A stretch of 64,000 bases of DNA from Ktedonobacteria bacterium brp13 (GTDB lineage: Bacteria > Chloroflexota > Ktedonobacteria > Ktedonobacterales > Ktedonobacteraceae): contig AP024096.1 in assembly GCA_015099395.1 (NCBI GenBank), forward strand, positions 3,224,001-3,288,000, given 5' to 3'. Shown piece by piece: positions 45,281 to 54,776 of this stretch. How positions within the stretch are numbered: position 1 is the stretch's first letter; each line of letters opens with the position of its first letter. Made by a program: the position numbers and the translations under genes. The notes beneath the pieces were generated by a model. That model ran no database searches. It was not told the DNA's origin and saw only the letters and a list, made by a program, of their open reading frames with translations.

Positions 45281-45510
45281 TTAACAAGCGACGTGATGCA
45301 TTCGTCATGGCATCCCACCTTTCTCCATCGGCCTGAGAGGTGGTTTCATTGTATATCTCACCAAAAAACCTATCCCGGTGAGGGGGACAGCCGCGTTAAC
45401 GGCAGAGGTAGTAAAAAGATAGCAATACCCTGTAATCCTCTATTATAGGCTATAGAGACTAAAGTAATATTTAGAGTAGAATGATAGTGAGCAGCATAAG
45501 TGAAAGATAG

Positions 45511-45590
45511 CTCCCCCCGATAGCTAAAGCTATCTCCCCCTCAAAGAGGGGGACAAGAGTTTTATGATACATTGCAGGCAATAGTGATAT
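45511..45590 (+). repeat. Palindromic dispersed repeat, copy 3
   Basis: Same orientation and tail as copy 2 with few changes. The whole 44.9-45.7 kb gap contains no gene. Confidence 0.85.
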
Positions 45591-45625
45591 TTTATGATAT
45601 TAGGGGTAATTAAATGCAAAAATCA

Positions 45626-45696
45626 CTGGGGTAGAGTTTTAGGAACGTTGGAACGTTGGAACGTTGGAACGTTCCCGTCCTAAAACTCTACCCCAG
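45626..45696. repeat. 19-bp inverted repeat around a tandem octamer
   Basis: Perfect 19-base arms (45626-45644 and 45678-45696; CTGGGGTAGAGTTTTAGGA) enclose 33 bases holding three tandem TTGGAACG units. It lies 30 bases past the debranching-enzyme stop and probably ends that transcript, although no T-run follows. Confidence 0.85.
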
Positions 45697-45726
45697 AGAG
45701 ACAGGGCTCATCGGTATCGACTGTAA

Positions 45727-47934
45727 TCAATGTAAACTTTCGCGAATGAGATCCCAGCTGCGCAAAAGTTCAGCGACACTCCACGCCTGTGCGATGCAAC
45801 CGGCAGGCGTATAGGGCGGCTCAGGTTCTGCTACCTCGCTGAGGGTGCCCAGGCAAGATGACCAGAGCTGCCGGATCAATGGTTCCAACAATGGAACCAC
45901 CGCAGCAGGATTATTATGGACACGTAGATGCACATCCACATAAGCCCCCATCAACCATGGCCAGACGGTCCCCTGGTGATAGGCACTATCACGCTGATAG
46001 CGGTCGCCAGCAAAATGTGGATGATAGTTAGGATCATGCGGACTGAGTGTACGCAGTCCAACTGGCGTCAGGAGCTCAGCGGTCACTTTCTGGAAAAGGC
46101 TCGCGACCTGTTGCTCGGAGAGAAGATCGTGTACCAGGGAGGCTGCGAACAATTGGTTGGGACGCAAGGTTGCATCGTTCTGCTGCGACACACCATTCAC
46201 ATCGACGACGTCATAGAGATAGCCGCCCTCTTCATTCCAGAAACGCGCCGCAAAGTTTTGCCGCACCTGGCTACGTAGTTGACCATAGAGCGCAGCATCC
46301 GTAGAGAGATGGACCGCCCAGGTCTCCATCATCGTGAGCGCATAATACCAGAGTGCGTTGACCTCAACAGGCTTGCCATAGCGTGGCGTCACAACCCAGT
46401 CATCCACTTTCGCATCCATCCAGGTCAGTTGCGCGCCAGGCACACCACCACGCAGGAGTCCATCATCAGGATCAACGCCGATGCCAAAGTCGGTCCCTTG
46501 AATGTGCCATTGGATAATCTCACTCAACTCTAAGAAGAGCTCTTTGAGCAGCGACCAATCGCCGGTCTTCGAGATATAGTGATCAAGGGCGCGAAACAGC
46601 CAGAGTGTCGCATCGATCGTATTATAAATTGGCTCGATCGGCTCTTCATGCGCATCTGGGAAACGATTCGGGATCAGGCCATGCCGCACATACGAGATGT
46701 AGGCCTTCAAGAGGCCACGCGCCTCGCTGTAACGCCCGGTATAGAGCATCAGACCGGGTAGCGAGATCATGGTATCACGTCCCCAGTCGGCAAACCAGGG
46801 ATAACCAGCAATAATGGTTTTGCGATTGGGCGAGAGCCGCAACGGCTGTGTGGTTGCGGAAGGATCTGAATAGTCAGGACGCGCAACGATAAACTGATCA
46901 GCAGCCATGATGAGACGCGCAAGCACGGGATCACTCATCTGAAGATTATCAATTGAACGATCTGCTACCGCAAGGATCTGACGCACCCGCCGCTGATGAC
47001 GCATCAGAGCATGTGCGACAAGTTCTTCATGGTGCGCACCACCATACCCCCAGGAGCAAGACGTCTCTGTCTCCGCCATCAAAACCACCGTCTTACGCAT
47101 CCCAGGCGTCAATGTCATGTGAAATAAGCCCGGCTGATAATAGTCCTCTTGATCAGGTAAACCACGCTCATGATCACTACGATGCCAGATATGCCAGTAC
47201 CAGAGACCGCTGGCGGTAAAGGCGGTCGAAGGGTCTGCGATCAGGTGATACGCGGGCGCACCTTCTTGAGCACGTACGCGACAGCGGTTCTCACTTCCCT
47301 CTACCAGAAAACGCCAATCTTCAGAGCCTTGCAGCGTACTATGATAGTCGCAGGAGAGGCATAACGGAGAAAGTGTGAGCGTCACGGCAGCATCGCTGAC
47401 CTGCTGGTCAGAGTTCGCATACGGCAGGGACTTATTATCTTGCCATGTTGTAGAGGAACGATGCAGAGTATACTGAATATACGTTGTATTCTGACCGTAC
47501 TCCATCCAGATACGCTTCTCCAATGTTAGCGTATCGCTGAGCTTATAAAAAAAGCAGGGGATATCTCCATCCAATGCGACCGCATCAAGATATCTGTAGC
47601 CCTGCGGCTCAATCATTCCTCCTTGATACTCGTTGACCCCCAGAGACAATTGTGTGCCCCCTGGCATGAGCACCTCTTCATCGATCTTAGCAACCAGCAC
47701 TGTCCGCTCCACTGGCGGACGCAGTGCCGCTACAAGCAAGCCATGATAACTACGAGTGGTCGCACCAACCAGAGAACCAGCGGCATACCCTCCCAGTCCG
47801 TTCGTTACGAGCCACTCGCGCTCCAGGCCTGCTTGCACGTCGTGACAAAGAGCGCTATCAGCACGAATATGCCAGGCGTCTAGCAATGTGTGAGAGTATG
47901 CAGATGACGCAGATGCATCTTGCTTTAGGACCAT
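45727..47934 (-). CDS. Glycogen debranching enzyme (amylo-alpha-1,6-glucosidase type)
   Basis: A 735-residue protein. The N-terminal domain carries EWLVTNGLGGYAAGSLVGA...RSYHGLLVA, and the catalytic (alpha/alpha)6 domain contains GYPWFADWGRDTMISLPGL, NTIDATLWLFRALDHY and QRDSAYHQGTVWPWLMGAY with the acidic residues of GH133-type enzymes. It removes 1,6-branches from glycogen limit dextrins. ATG 47934 follows GAGGAAATGGG; a longer start at 47976 is less likely. No other glycogen gene is near. Confidence 0.93.
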   Translation of the reverse strand: MVLKQDASASSAYSHTLLDAWHIRADSALCHDVQAGLEREWLVTNGLGGYAAGSLVGATTRSYHGLLVAALRPPVERTVLVAKIDEEVLMPGGTQLSLGVNEYQGGMIEPQGYRYLDAVALDGDIPCFFYKLSDTLTLEKRIWMEYGQNTTYIQYTLHRSSTTWQDNKSLPYANSDQQVSDAAVTLTLSPLCLSCDYHSTLQGSEDWRFLVEGSENRCRVRAQEGAPAYHLIADPSTAFTASGLWYWHIWHRSDHERGLPDQEDYYQPGLFHMTLTPGMRKTVVLMAETETSCSWGYGGAHHEELVAHALMRHQRRVRQILAVADRSIDNLQMSDPVLARLIMAADQFIVARPDYSDPSATTQPLRLSPNRKTIIAGYPWFADWGRDTMISLPGLMLYTGRYSEARGLLKAYISYVRHGLIPNRFPDAHEEPIEPIYNTIDATLWLFRALDHYISKTGDWSLLKELFLELSEIIQWHIQGTDFGIGVDPDDGLLRGGVPGAQLTWMDAKVDDWVVTPRYGKPVEVNALWYYALTMMETWAVHLSTDAALYGQLRSQVRQNFAARFWNEEGGYLYDVVDVNGVSQQNDATLRPNQLFAASLVHDLLSEQQVASLFQKVTAELLTPVGLRTLSPHDPNYHPHFAGDRYQRDSAYHQGTVWPWLMGAYVDVHLRVHNNPAAVVPLLEPLIRQLWSSCLGTLSEVAEPEPPYTPAGCIAQAWSVAELLRSWDLIRESLH

Positions 47935-48217
47935 AACCCATTTCCTCTTACCATTGAATTCAGTATACATTTCCACGTACGAAATCCGTACTACAATCAG
48001 ACGATTTATTGGTTACCTCTCTATTACACAAACAAAGACCGTGAAGCACGTTCACTGTTAAAAAATGCTCAATACTATAACCATTCGTATGATCTATGTT
48101 AGTACGACGATACTTTTTACTCACTACTCTGTATACGAATTATAAGATGGCACGGGAAGACCCATCCCGTTCTAGGGGATGGGATGAAAGTGCCGTTCCT
48201 TCCTTTGGTACTAGTTT

Positions 48218-48246
48218 TTGACACTTTACGCCGTTTCTGCTAGCAT
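48218..48246 (+). promoter_or_regulatory. tnpB promoter, probably leaderless mRNA
   Basis: TTGACA, a 17-base spacer and TAGCAT (48241-48246). The expected start falls within one or two bases of the ATG at 48254. Confidence 0.65.
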
Positions 48247-48253
48247 GTAAAGC

Positions 48254-49435
48254 ATGAAACAGAAACGCGCTTTTAAGTATCGCGTGTATCCCACGCCAGA
48301 ACAACAACATATTCTTGCTCGTACCTTTGGGTGCTGCCGTTTTGTGTACAATTGGGCATTGCGTCAAAAGATGGATGCTTACTTCAATGAGCAACAACGC
48401 CTGTACTGCAAAGACTTGAGTGAACGGTTGACCGAACTCAAGAAGCAAGAAGAGACCTGCTGGTTGTCTGAGGTATCTTCTGTTCCATTGCAACAAGCAC
48501 TTCGTCATCTGGATAAGGCGTTCATCAACTTTTTTGAAGGTCGCACGCCTTACCCAACTTTCCACAAAAAGCGGAATAAGCAATCTGCAACCTACACCTC
48601 CAATGCTTTCATCTACAAAGATGGGATGATTACCCTTGCCAAGATGAGCGAGCCATTGAACATTCACTGGTCGCGTCCCTTGCCAGAGGGTGTCAGCCCA
48701 TCCAGTGTGACCGTGAGCAAGGATTGCGCTAACCGCTACTTCATCAGCATTCTGGTAGAAGCAGACATTGCGCACTTGCCTGTTACTGAGCAGACCGTTG
48801 GTGCTGATCTGGGCTTGAAGTCCTTTGTCATTCTCTCCACGGGAGAGACTATCGGGAATCCCAAGTTCTTCCACCAGGATGAAAAGAAACTGGCAAAAGC
48901 TCAGAGACGACACGCCAAAAAGCAAAAGAGATCCAAGAATCGTGACAAAGCGCGTCTCAAGGTAGCGCGTATCCATGCTCGTATTGCTGATCGCCGCCGT
49001 GATTTTTCGCACAAGCTTTCGACCCGCCTGATTCGTGAAAACCAAACGATCTGCGTTGAAAGTCTTGCGGTGAAGAACATGGTCCAGAATCCGACACTCA
49101 GTAAAGCGATCAGTGATGTCGGCTGGAGTGAGTTTGTGTCTCAACTGGAATACAAAGCAGCATGGTATGGTAGGAACCTTGTCAAGATTGACAGATGGTA
49201 CCCATCCTCCAAACGCTGCTTTGATTGTGGACATATTCTCGACTCCTTAACGCTTGATATCCGCATGTGGACGTGCCCTGAATGTGGCGTCCATCATGAT
49301 CGTGATATCAATGCTGCTCACAATATACATGCCGTGGGGCTCACGGTATTTGAAGCCTGTGGAGAGTCCGTAAGACCCGGCGCGGTGAAAACCAAACCGG
49401 GCACGACTCAGCGAAGCAGGAAACCCAAGAAGTGA
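48254..49435 (+). CDS. tnpB: TnpB RNA-guided nuclease
   Basis: A 393-residue TnpB. The N-terminal helix-turn-helix region begins KRAFKYRVYPTPEQQ. RuvC residues are Asp185 in GADLGLKSF, Glu269 in CVESLAVKNM and the Asp of HHDRDINAAHN (349-351). The zinc finger uses Cys322, Cys325, Cys341 and Cys344. All catalytic residues are kept, so it may still cut DNA with its guide RNA. It sits between the debranching enzyme and the aminotransferase without breaking either. Confidence 0.95.
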   Translation: MKQKRAFKYRVYPTPEQQHILARTFGCCRFVYNWALRQKMDAYFNEQQRLYCKDLSERLTELKKQEETCWLSEVSSVPLQQALRHLDKAFINFFEGRTPYPTFHKKRNKQSATYTSNAFIYKDGMITLAKMSEPLNIHWSRPLPEGVSPSSVTVSKDCANRYFISILVEADIAHLPVTEQTVGADLGLKSFVILSTGETIGNPKFFHQDEKKLAKAQRRHAKKQKRSKNRDKARLKVARIHARIADRRRDFSHKLSTRLIRENQTICVESLAVKNMVQNPTLSKAISDVGWSEFVSQLEYKAAWYGRNLVKIDRWYPSSKRCFDCGHILDSLTLDIRMWTCPECGVHHDRDINAAHNIHAVGLTVFEACGESVRPGAVKTKPGTTQRSRKPKK

Positions 49436-49509
49436 TTCTTGGAATCCCGTCCCATTGAATGGGACGGGAGGATGTCAACTTCAACCCGGCGACACGACAA
49501 TAGCGGATG

Positions 49510-50673
49510 CTAACGACGCAAAACGCTCTGTATGCGAGAAATTGCTGTGCGGATACGCTCATCAGACTCGGTGAGCGAGATACGAATGTAGCCTTCTCCG
49601 GAAGGGCCAAAATTCGCGCCAGCCGTTACCATCACGCCACACTGCTCAAAAAGCCACTGCGTAAAATCCTTCGAGGTATACCCCTGAGGAACATGCGCCC
49701 AGACGTAAAGACCCGCCCGTGGTGACTCGGTACGTAGACCGAGAGCGTTACAGCCCTCCACCAGCAGATCACGCCGACGCTGATAGATCACGTTGCGCTC
49801 CTCAATCCATGAGGCAGGTAAGTTCAACGCCTCGATCGCTGCGTACTGTACAGGGCGGAACATACCACTATCAATATTACTCTTCAAACGACCTACTGCG
49901 TCGACCAGTGCAGGATTGCCAACCAGCATGCCAACACGAAAACCAGCCATATTGTAGGTCTTGCTGAGCGAATGGAGCTCAACAGCGACATCACGCGCTC
50001 CAGGCACCTGCAAGATACTCACTGGCCGAAAATCATCGAAATAGACCTCAGCATAGGCCATATCATGTACAATGACGAGATTATGGCGACGCGCAAAGGC
50101 AACCACCCGCTCAAAAAACGCGAGGTCAGCAATACCGGTGGTCGGGTTATTGGGGTAGTTGAGCCAGAGGAGACGCGCACGAGCCAGTACGGCGCTCGGA
50201 ATAGCTTCAAGATCAATCAGATAGTGATTCTCTTCACGCATCGGCAGCAGATACGGCTCGGCACCAACCGTTGTGGCGGCGGTTACATAGACCGTGTAGT
50301 ACGGGTCAGGGACCAGCGCGATATCGCCGGCATTGAGCACCGCCGAGGCTGCATACGCCAGGCCCTCTTTCGAGCCCAGCAACGGTAAAATATCCTGTTC
50401 AGGTGTCAACGTGACATGAAAGCGCCGCTCAAACCAGGCAGCAATTGCTTCATGCAGTGCACGCAACCCACGATACTCCGGATAGCGGTGATTAATAGGC
50501 CGCTGCATCTCCGCGCACAAACGCTCAACCACCGCCTGGGGGGCTGGTAAATCTGGATCACCCATCGACAACGTAATCACGTCGACGCCTGCCGCCTGCT
50601 TCTCAGCAATCTTGCGCTTGGCGTCCGCGAAATGATAGGGAGGAAGAGTATTAACAAGATGAGATAATTGCAC
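49510..50673 (-). CDS. Class I/II PLP aminotransferase (LL-diaminopimelate aminotransferase-like)
   Basis: A 387-residue fold-type I aminotransferase. The substrate region SMGDPDLPAP, the NYPNNPTTG motif, VHDMAYAEVYFD and the PLP lysine in LHSLSKTYNMAGFRVG are all present. The closest pattern I recall is the LL-diaminopimelate aminotransferase group common in Chloroflexota, which makes the lysine and cell-wall precursor, but aspartate- or alanine-type activity cannot be excluded. Separate from polA downstream by 50 bases. Confidence 0.85.
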   Translation of the reverse strand: MQLSHLVNTLPPYHFADAKRKIAEKQAAGVDVITLSMGDPDLPAPQAVVERLCAEMQRPINHRYPEYRGLRALHEAIAAWFERRFHVTLTPEQDILPLLGSKEGLAYAASAVLNAGDIALVPDPYYTVYVTAATTVGAEPYLLPMREENHYLIDLEAIPSAVLARARLLWLNYPNNPTTGIADLAFFERVVAFARRHNLVIVHDMAYAEVYFDDFRPVSILQVPGARDVAVELHSLSKTYNMAGFRVGMLVGNPALVDAVGRLKSNIDSGMFRPVQYAAIEALNLPASWIEERNVIYQRRRDLLVEGCNALGLRTESPRAGLYVWAHVPQGYTSKDFTQWLFEQCGVMVTAGANFGPSGEGYIRISLTESDERIRTAISRIQSVLRR

Positions 50674-50723
50674 GATTACATTTCCTTTTCTATTTCTATA
50701 GCTAGTCGGATCTTTCCGTTCAA

Positions 50724-53700
50724 CTAGGGCTCGATAGGCTCGGCTTCATACCAGCTTTTTCCCATCTTCATCTCAACACGGATCGGCACATCCAGCTCTG
50801 CGACGCCCTCCATCAGCGAACGAATAAGCTCTTGCGCACGTTCGACCTCTTCAACTGGAACCTCAAAGGCCAATTCATCGTGCACCTGGAGAATCATACG
50901 GGTCTTCATATGCTGCGCCTTGAGTGCATGGTGAAGACGAATCATGGCAATTTTAATCAGATCGGCGTTTGTGCCCTGGATCGGCATGTTGATAGCCTCA
51001 CGCTCGAGTGCCTGCCGCTCGGTATGCGAGAGGGCATGCATATCGGGGAAGAAACGCTTCCGTCCATAGAGCGTATTCACAAACCCTTGCGAGCGCGCCT
51101 GCTGCAGCGTCCGATCCACGTAGACTTTGACGCCAGGGAAGGTCTCGTGATAGTGCTTGATAAACTCAGCAGCTTCGGCGTTACTCATACCGGTAACATT
51201 CGCCAGACCATAGGCAGATTGACCGTAGAGTACCGCATAGACAACCGTCTTCGCAAGTCGACGCTGGTCCTTCGTCACCTCTTCAACCGGTACACCAAAG
51301 AGAGTAGAGGCTGTGATCATGTGAATGTCCTCGCCCTGCGTGAAGGCCTCGACAAGGCGTGGCTCGTGCGTGATATGGGCCAGGATGCGCAACTCAAACT
51401 GCGAATAGTCGGCGGTGAGCAGTACATAGCTGGGATCGGCGACAAATGCACGCCTGATCTGACGGCCCACAGGTGTACGCACAGGGATATTTTGCAGGTT
51501 CGGATTGCTCGACGAGAGGCGACCACTGGAGGCAATTGTCTGGTTAAACGAGGTGTAGACACGACCGGTCGTGTTATCCATCAACGAGAGCAGGCCGTCA
51601 ACATAGGTCGATTTCAACTTGCTCAATTGACGATACTCCAACAAGTAGTCCACGACTGGATGGCGACCACGCAACCCCTCTATGACATCTGCATTGACCG
51701 AGTAGCCGGTTTTTGTTTTCTTGCCGGTCGGCAACTTGAGCTCGATAAAGAGCACATCGGCGAGCTGTTTGGTCGAGTTGACGTTGAAGTGATGTCCCAC
51801 CGAGGCATAGATCTCGTTGACCAGTGCCTCCACTTGCTCTTCAAGGCGTACATTAAACTCCCGCAAGAAGTGGGCATCCAATGCAACTCCATAGAGCTCC
51901 ATCTGCATCAGCACAGTGATCAGCGGCAGCTCGATACGCTGGTACATATCCAGCAGACCATGCTTGCGCAACTCTTCTTCAATCGGTTCAACAAGGCGCA
52001 GGGTCATATCCGCATCGGCTCCGGCATAGTCGGCGGCACGGCGAATCGGCACCTGAGCCATACTGATCATCTTACTGGCGGTACCGATCAGCTCACTGAT
52101 TGGCGTCATCATGACGCCGAGACGCTGGAAGGCCTGATCTTTGAGACCGACACCACGACGACCCGGCTCAGCCAGATACGCACCCAGCATCGTATCAAAG
52201 GCCAGCCCCTGTACGTCAATGCCATAGCGTAGCATCATCGCCAGATCATACTTGGCATTATGCATATACTTAAAGACCTTCTCATTTTCCAGTAGCGGCT
52301 TCAGATGCTCGATCACATAGCTGAGTGGTAGCTGTTGACCAGCCTCCTGACCATCTGGTGTCCGGACATGACCGACCGGGATATAATACGCCTCACCTGG
52401 AGCCATGGAGAGCGAGATACCAACCAGGTCAGCATGGCGCGGCTCCTCAGAGGAGGTCTCGGTATCGAGCGCAAACTTGCCAGCAGCTTCCAGACTCTTG
52501 ATCAGGACGCGTAGCCCCTCTTCGCTATCGACCACAAGCGTACTGGTCTGCGTCCGTTCGCTCGCATCAGTATCGATAAACAGGTCAGCGGCGACAGGGG
52601 TCCTCGTTGGCAGGTGCAATTTGCGTACAGTCTCCTCCGCCGGCGCTGCGAGCTCAAAGAGGCTTAACTGCGCAGGCTCCTCTTTGAGTGCCACAGAGGT
52701 AGGAGTCGCGCTCGCAGGCTGCAACGCTGTCGCTGTATCCGTTACAAGCAGCGTAGAAGGATCGGTAATGTCACGCGCAACTGCCACATCCTCACCGGGC
52801 GGCAACGGCGGCGTCACGATCGGCACAACGCCACTGGGAGGAGCGTAGAGCGGATTCTCACCAGCGACGGTAGCGCTGTCATAGTGAGTATCAGGGACGT
52901 TACCAGTCAGGTCAGCGTCTTGCGCATCGTTCGCCTCGAAAAGAGCACTGTCACGCGCGGTAACATCACCCCCGGCAGTCGCAGAGACAGGGATACCCAG
53001 TTGGCGAAACAGGGAGAAAGCCCGCTCAACAAGGTTACGGAACTCAAGCTGGCGGAAAAGTGTGATGATCTTGTCACTATCGATCTGGGTTATGCGACAG
53101 GCCTCCAGATCAAGCGTGACAGGCACATTCAGCACAATGGTCGCCAGATATTTACTGTAGCGCGCCTGCTCTGCGGCTCCGCTCAATAACTTCTGATCGC
53201 GTGGCTTCAGATCAGAAAGATGAGCCAGAATGCCTTCCAGATCGCCATATTCACTGATCAGGCGTACGGCGGTCTTCTCGCCCACACCAGGGACACCGGG
53301 AATATTATCGGACTTATCACCAATCAAGCCTTTAAAATCTGTCAGCTTATTAGGAGTAAAACCGTAACGCTGCATAACCTCGTGCTCATCGTACTCCACC
53401 ACCTCGGTGATACCACGCTTGGCAACCTTCACCATCACATCATCATTCACCAGTTGTAAGGTATCCATATCACCAGTATAGATAATCGTCTGCACACCTT
53501 GCTCGCGTGCCTGCACCGAGAGCGTCCCCAGCACATCATCAGCCTCAAAACCAGCCTGCTCATAGATCGGAATACCGAAGGAACTGACCACCTCACGAAT
53601 CCGCCCAAACTGCGGCTTCATATTATCTGGCATGGTCGGGCGCTGCGCCTTATATTGAGCGTACTCAAGATGACGAAACGTCGGCGTCGGCAGATCAAAG

Positions 53701-53888
53701 GTCAAAGCAATATAGTCAGGCTTCTCCTCCAGCAATGCTTTTAGCAGCATCGAGGTAAAACCAAATGTGGCGTTGACAGGCTCACCGGCACTCGTTGAAA
53801 GGCCCTCAGGGACCGCGTGAAAGGCACGATGGACGATAGCATGTCCGTCCACTAAGACGAGCTTTTTTCTTTTCTCTTTTGTCGTCAT
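50724..53888 (-). CDS. polA: DNA polymerase I with proofreading and a long linker
   Basis: A 1054-residue PolA, longer than the usual ~900. The 5' nuclease domain covers 1-290 (VDGHAIVHRAF, GDKSDNIPGVPGVG). A linker of about 140 residues (295-435), Pro/Ala/Thr-rich, follows. The 3'-5' exonuclease is intact (Asp475 and Glu477 in LDTETS, HNAKYDL, YAGADAD), then the polymerase domain (DYSQFELR, RRLAKTVVYAVLYG, QVHDELAFEV). The linker holds QLSLF at 407-411, a perfect fit to the beta-clamp-binding consensus. ATG 53888 is the family-like start; its ribosome site is weak. Confidence 0.96.
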   Translation of the reverse strand: MTTKEKRKKLVLVDGHAIVHRAFHAVPEGLSTSAGEPVNATFGFTSMLLKALLEEKPDYIALTFDLPTPTFRHLEYAQYKAQRPTMPDNMKPQFGRIREVVSSFGIPIYEQAGFEADDVLGTLSVQAREQGVQTIIYTGDMDTLQLVNDDVMVKVAKRGITEVVEYDEHEVMQRYGFTPNKLTDFKGLIGDKSDNIPGVPGVGEKTAVRLISEYGDLEGILAHLSDLKPRDQKLLSGAAEQARYSKYLATIVLNVPVTLDLEACRITQIDSDKIITLFRQLEFRNLVERAFSLFRQLGIPVSATAGGDVTARDSALFEANDAQDADLTGNVPDTHYDSATVAGENPLYAPPSGVVPIVTPPLPPGEDVAVARDITDPSTLLVTDTATALQPASATPTSVALKEEPAQLSLFELAAPAEETVRKLHLPTRTPVAADLFIDTDASERTQTSTLVVDSEEGLRVLIKSLEAAGKFALDTETSSEEPRHADLVGISLSMAPGEAYYIPVGHVRTPDGQEAGQQLPLSYVIEHLKPLLENEKVFKYMHNAKYDLAMMLRYGIDVQGLAFDTMLGAYLAEPGRRGVGLKDQAFQRLGVMMTPISELIGTASKMISMAQVPIRRAADYAGADADMTLRLVEPIEEELRKHGLLDMYQRIELPLITVLMQMELYGVALDAHFLREFNVRLEEQVEALVNEIYASVGHHFNVNSTKQLADVLFIELKLPTGKKTKTGYSVNADVIEGLRGRHPVVDYLLEYRQLSKLKSTYVDGLLSLMDNTTGRVYTSFNQTIASSGRLSSSNPNLQNIPVRTPVGRQIRRAFVADPSYVLLTADYSQFELRILAHITHEPRLVEAFTQGEDIHMITASTLFGVPVEEVTKDQRRLAKTVVYAVLYGQSAYGLANVTGMSNAEAAEFIKHYHETFPGVKVYVDRTLQQARSQGFVNTLYGRKRFFPDMHALSHTERQALEREAINMPIQGTNADLIKIAMIRLHHALKAQHMKTRMILQVHDELAFEVPVEEVERAQELIRSLMEGVAELDVPIRVEMKMGKSWYEAEPIEP

Positions 53889-53923
53889 GAAATTTCTCTC
53901 AATCAACTTCTCTCTTCTCTGTC

Positions 53924-53948
53924 TATTCTATTCTATTCTATTCTATTC
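53924..53948. repeat. Pentanucleotide tandem repeat in the polA 5' region
   Basis: Five perfect TATTC units lie 36 bases upstream of the polA start. Copy number could vary by slippage. Confidence 0.9.
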
Positions 53949-54302
53949 CAGATTGCGCGAACGAAAGCGGAAAGTGTTATACAGTGTCGTACAGAGCATC
54001 GTCGCACAGACCTTTCTTTTTCGACAGGGGGTGCAAGCTGTATTTTATTATGTTTGCGTCGAGATGTATAGTATAGTTAACAGACAGACAGTGTTGTAAG
54101 ATGCCTGACCAGAACGGCAGATACAAGCACAACGGGAGAATAGCTTCCAACATTGTAAGCAGAATACATACAAGGCATCCTTTCCAGCATTACCAAAATG
54201 ACAGATGGGCAACGTTTCAGCTCTCTAGAGTGTAAAAAGCTGCGGTAAGGGTGTACAGACATTCGTTCAACGCGACAAACAAATAATAGGAGGAGTAATG
54301 AG
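53949..54302. other. Intergenic region between polA and the HTH gene
   Basis: Divergent promoters are expected here, but I find no strong consensus pair, repeat or RNA gene. Confidence 0.4.
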
Positions 54303-54506
54303 ATGGTAGAGGAAAAACGTGAGGAACTTTTAACCGTACGAGAGGTTGCACGCCGTTTACGGGTTGACGATACAACCGTACGTCGTTGGATTAAAAGTGG
54401 AGCACTTGAGGCGATTACGCTCCCGCATCGTGGCAAACGGCAGGCATACCGCGTCAAACGCTCAACGTTAGAGGGTTTGTTGGCCGGTAGCCTCCCAAAC
54501 ATCTAA
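54303..54506 (+). CDS. Excisionase-type helix-turn-helix DNA-binding protein
   Basis: A 67-residue MerR/Xis-like domain: LLTVREVARRLRVDDTTVRRWIKSGALEAI, with a wing of basic residues (PHRGKRQAYRVKRSTLEGLL). AGGAGG lies nine bases before the ATG. Proteins of this size include phage excisionases and small regulators. No integrase or phage gene is near, so a stand-alone regulator is as likely. Confidence 0.85.
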   Translation: MVEEKREELLTVREVARRLRVDDTTVRRWIKSGALEAITLPHRGKRQAYRVKRSTLEGLLAGSLPNI

Positions 54507-54776
54507 TAGAGCGAACATACAACCTCTTTTGGCTGGCTATCTCACGGCTTGTGGAGATGAGAGCGCACACAAAAAGCTCTGTGGACTTGTACATAACAGG
54601 TACAAACGTGCCGATATGTTAAGGAGATACACTAGAAAGAGAGGGGCACAGAGGAAGACACAGGGCTTTATCCTTTCATGAACGTGCAGCGCGGCACAGT
54701 TTCTGTCCATAGAACCATAGGGTCGCACGCCGTTCCCCCCGATCCTGGACAGCGAGATAACCATATGGAGAGGACA

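Larger units (their letters stand above)
48150..49478 (+). mobile_element. Orphan TnpB element (IS200/IS605 group, no TnpA)
   Basis: Bounded by a left hairpin CCCATCCC/GGGATGGG (48161-48183) and a right hairpin CCCGTCCCAT/ATGGGACGGG (49447-49469). The two hairpins resemble each other. No tnpA is present. In this family the 3' end of tnpB plus the right end yields the guide RNA scaffold, so the flank after about 49478 would be the guide. Confidence 0.75.

Noticed and set aside
44995-45590. CRISPR array
   Set aside because: Only three units, unevenly spaced and one inverted, with internal palindromes; these are dispersed repeats.
48140-49234. A 364-codon minus-strand frame opposite tnpB
   Set aside because: It is antisense to a clear TnpB, has no ribosome site and no recognisable domain.
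50832-52232. A 466-codon plus-strand frame opposite polA
   Set aside because: Shadow of the polymerase gene with no domain content; similar long antisense frames occur opposite leuA, ilvB and ilvC.
54303-54506. Evidence for a prophage or integrative element from the excisionase-like protein
   Set aside because: No integrase, attachment repeats or phage genes nearby; the small HTH protein alone is insufficient.
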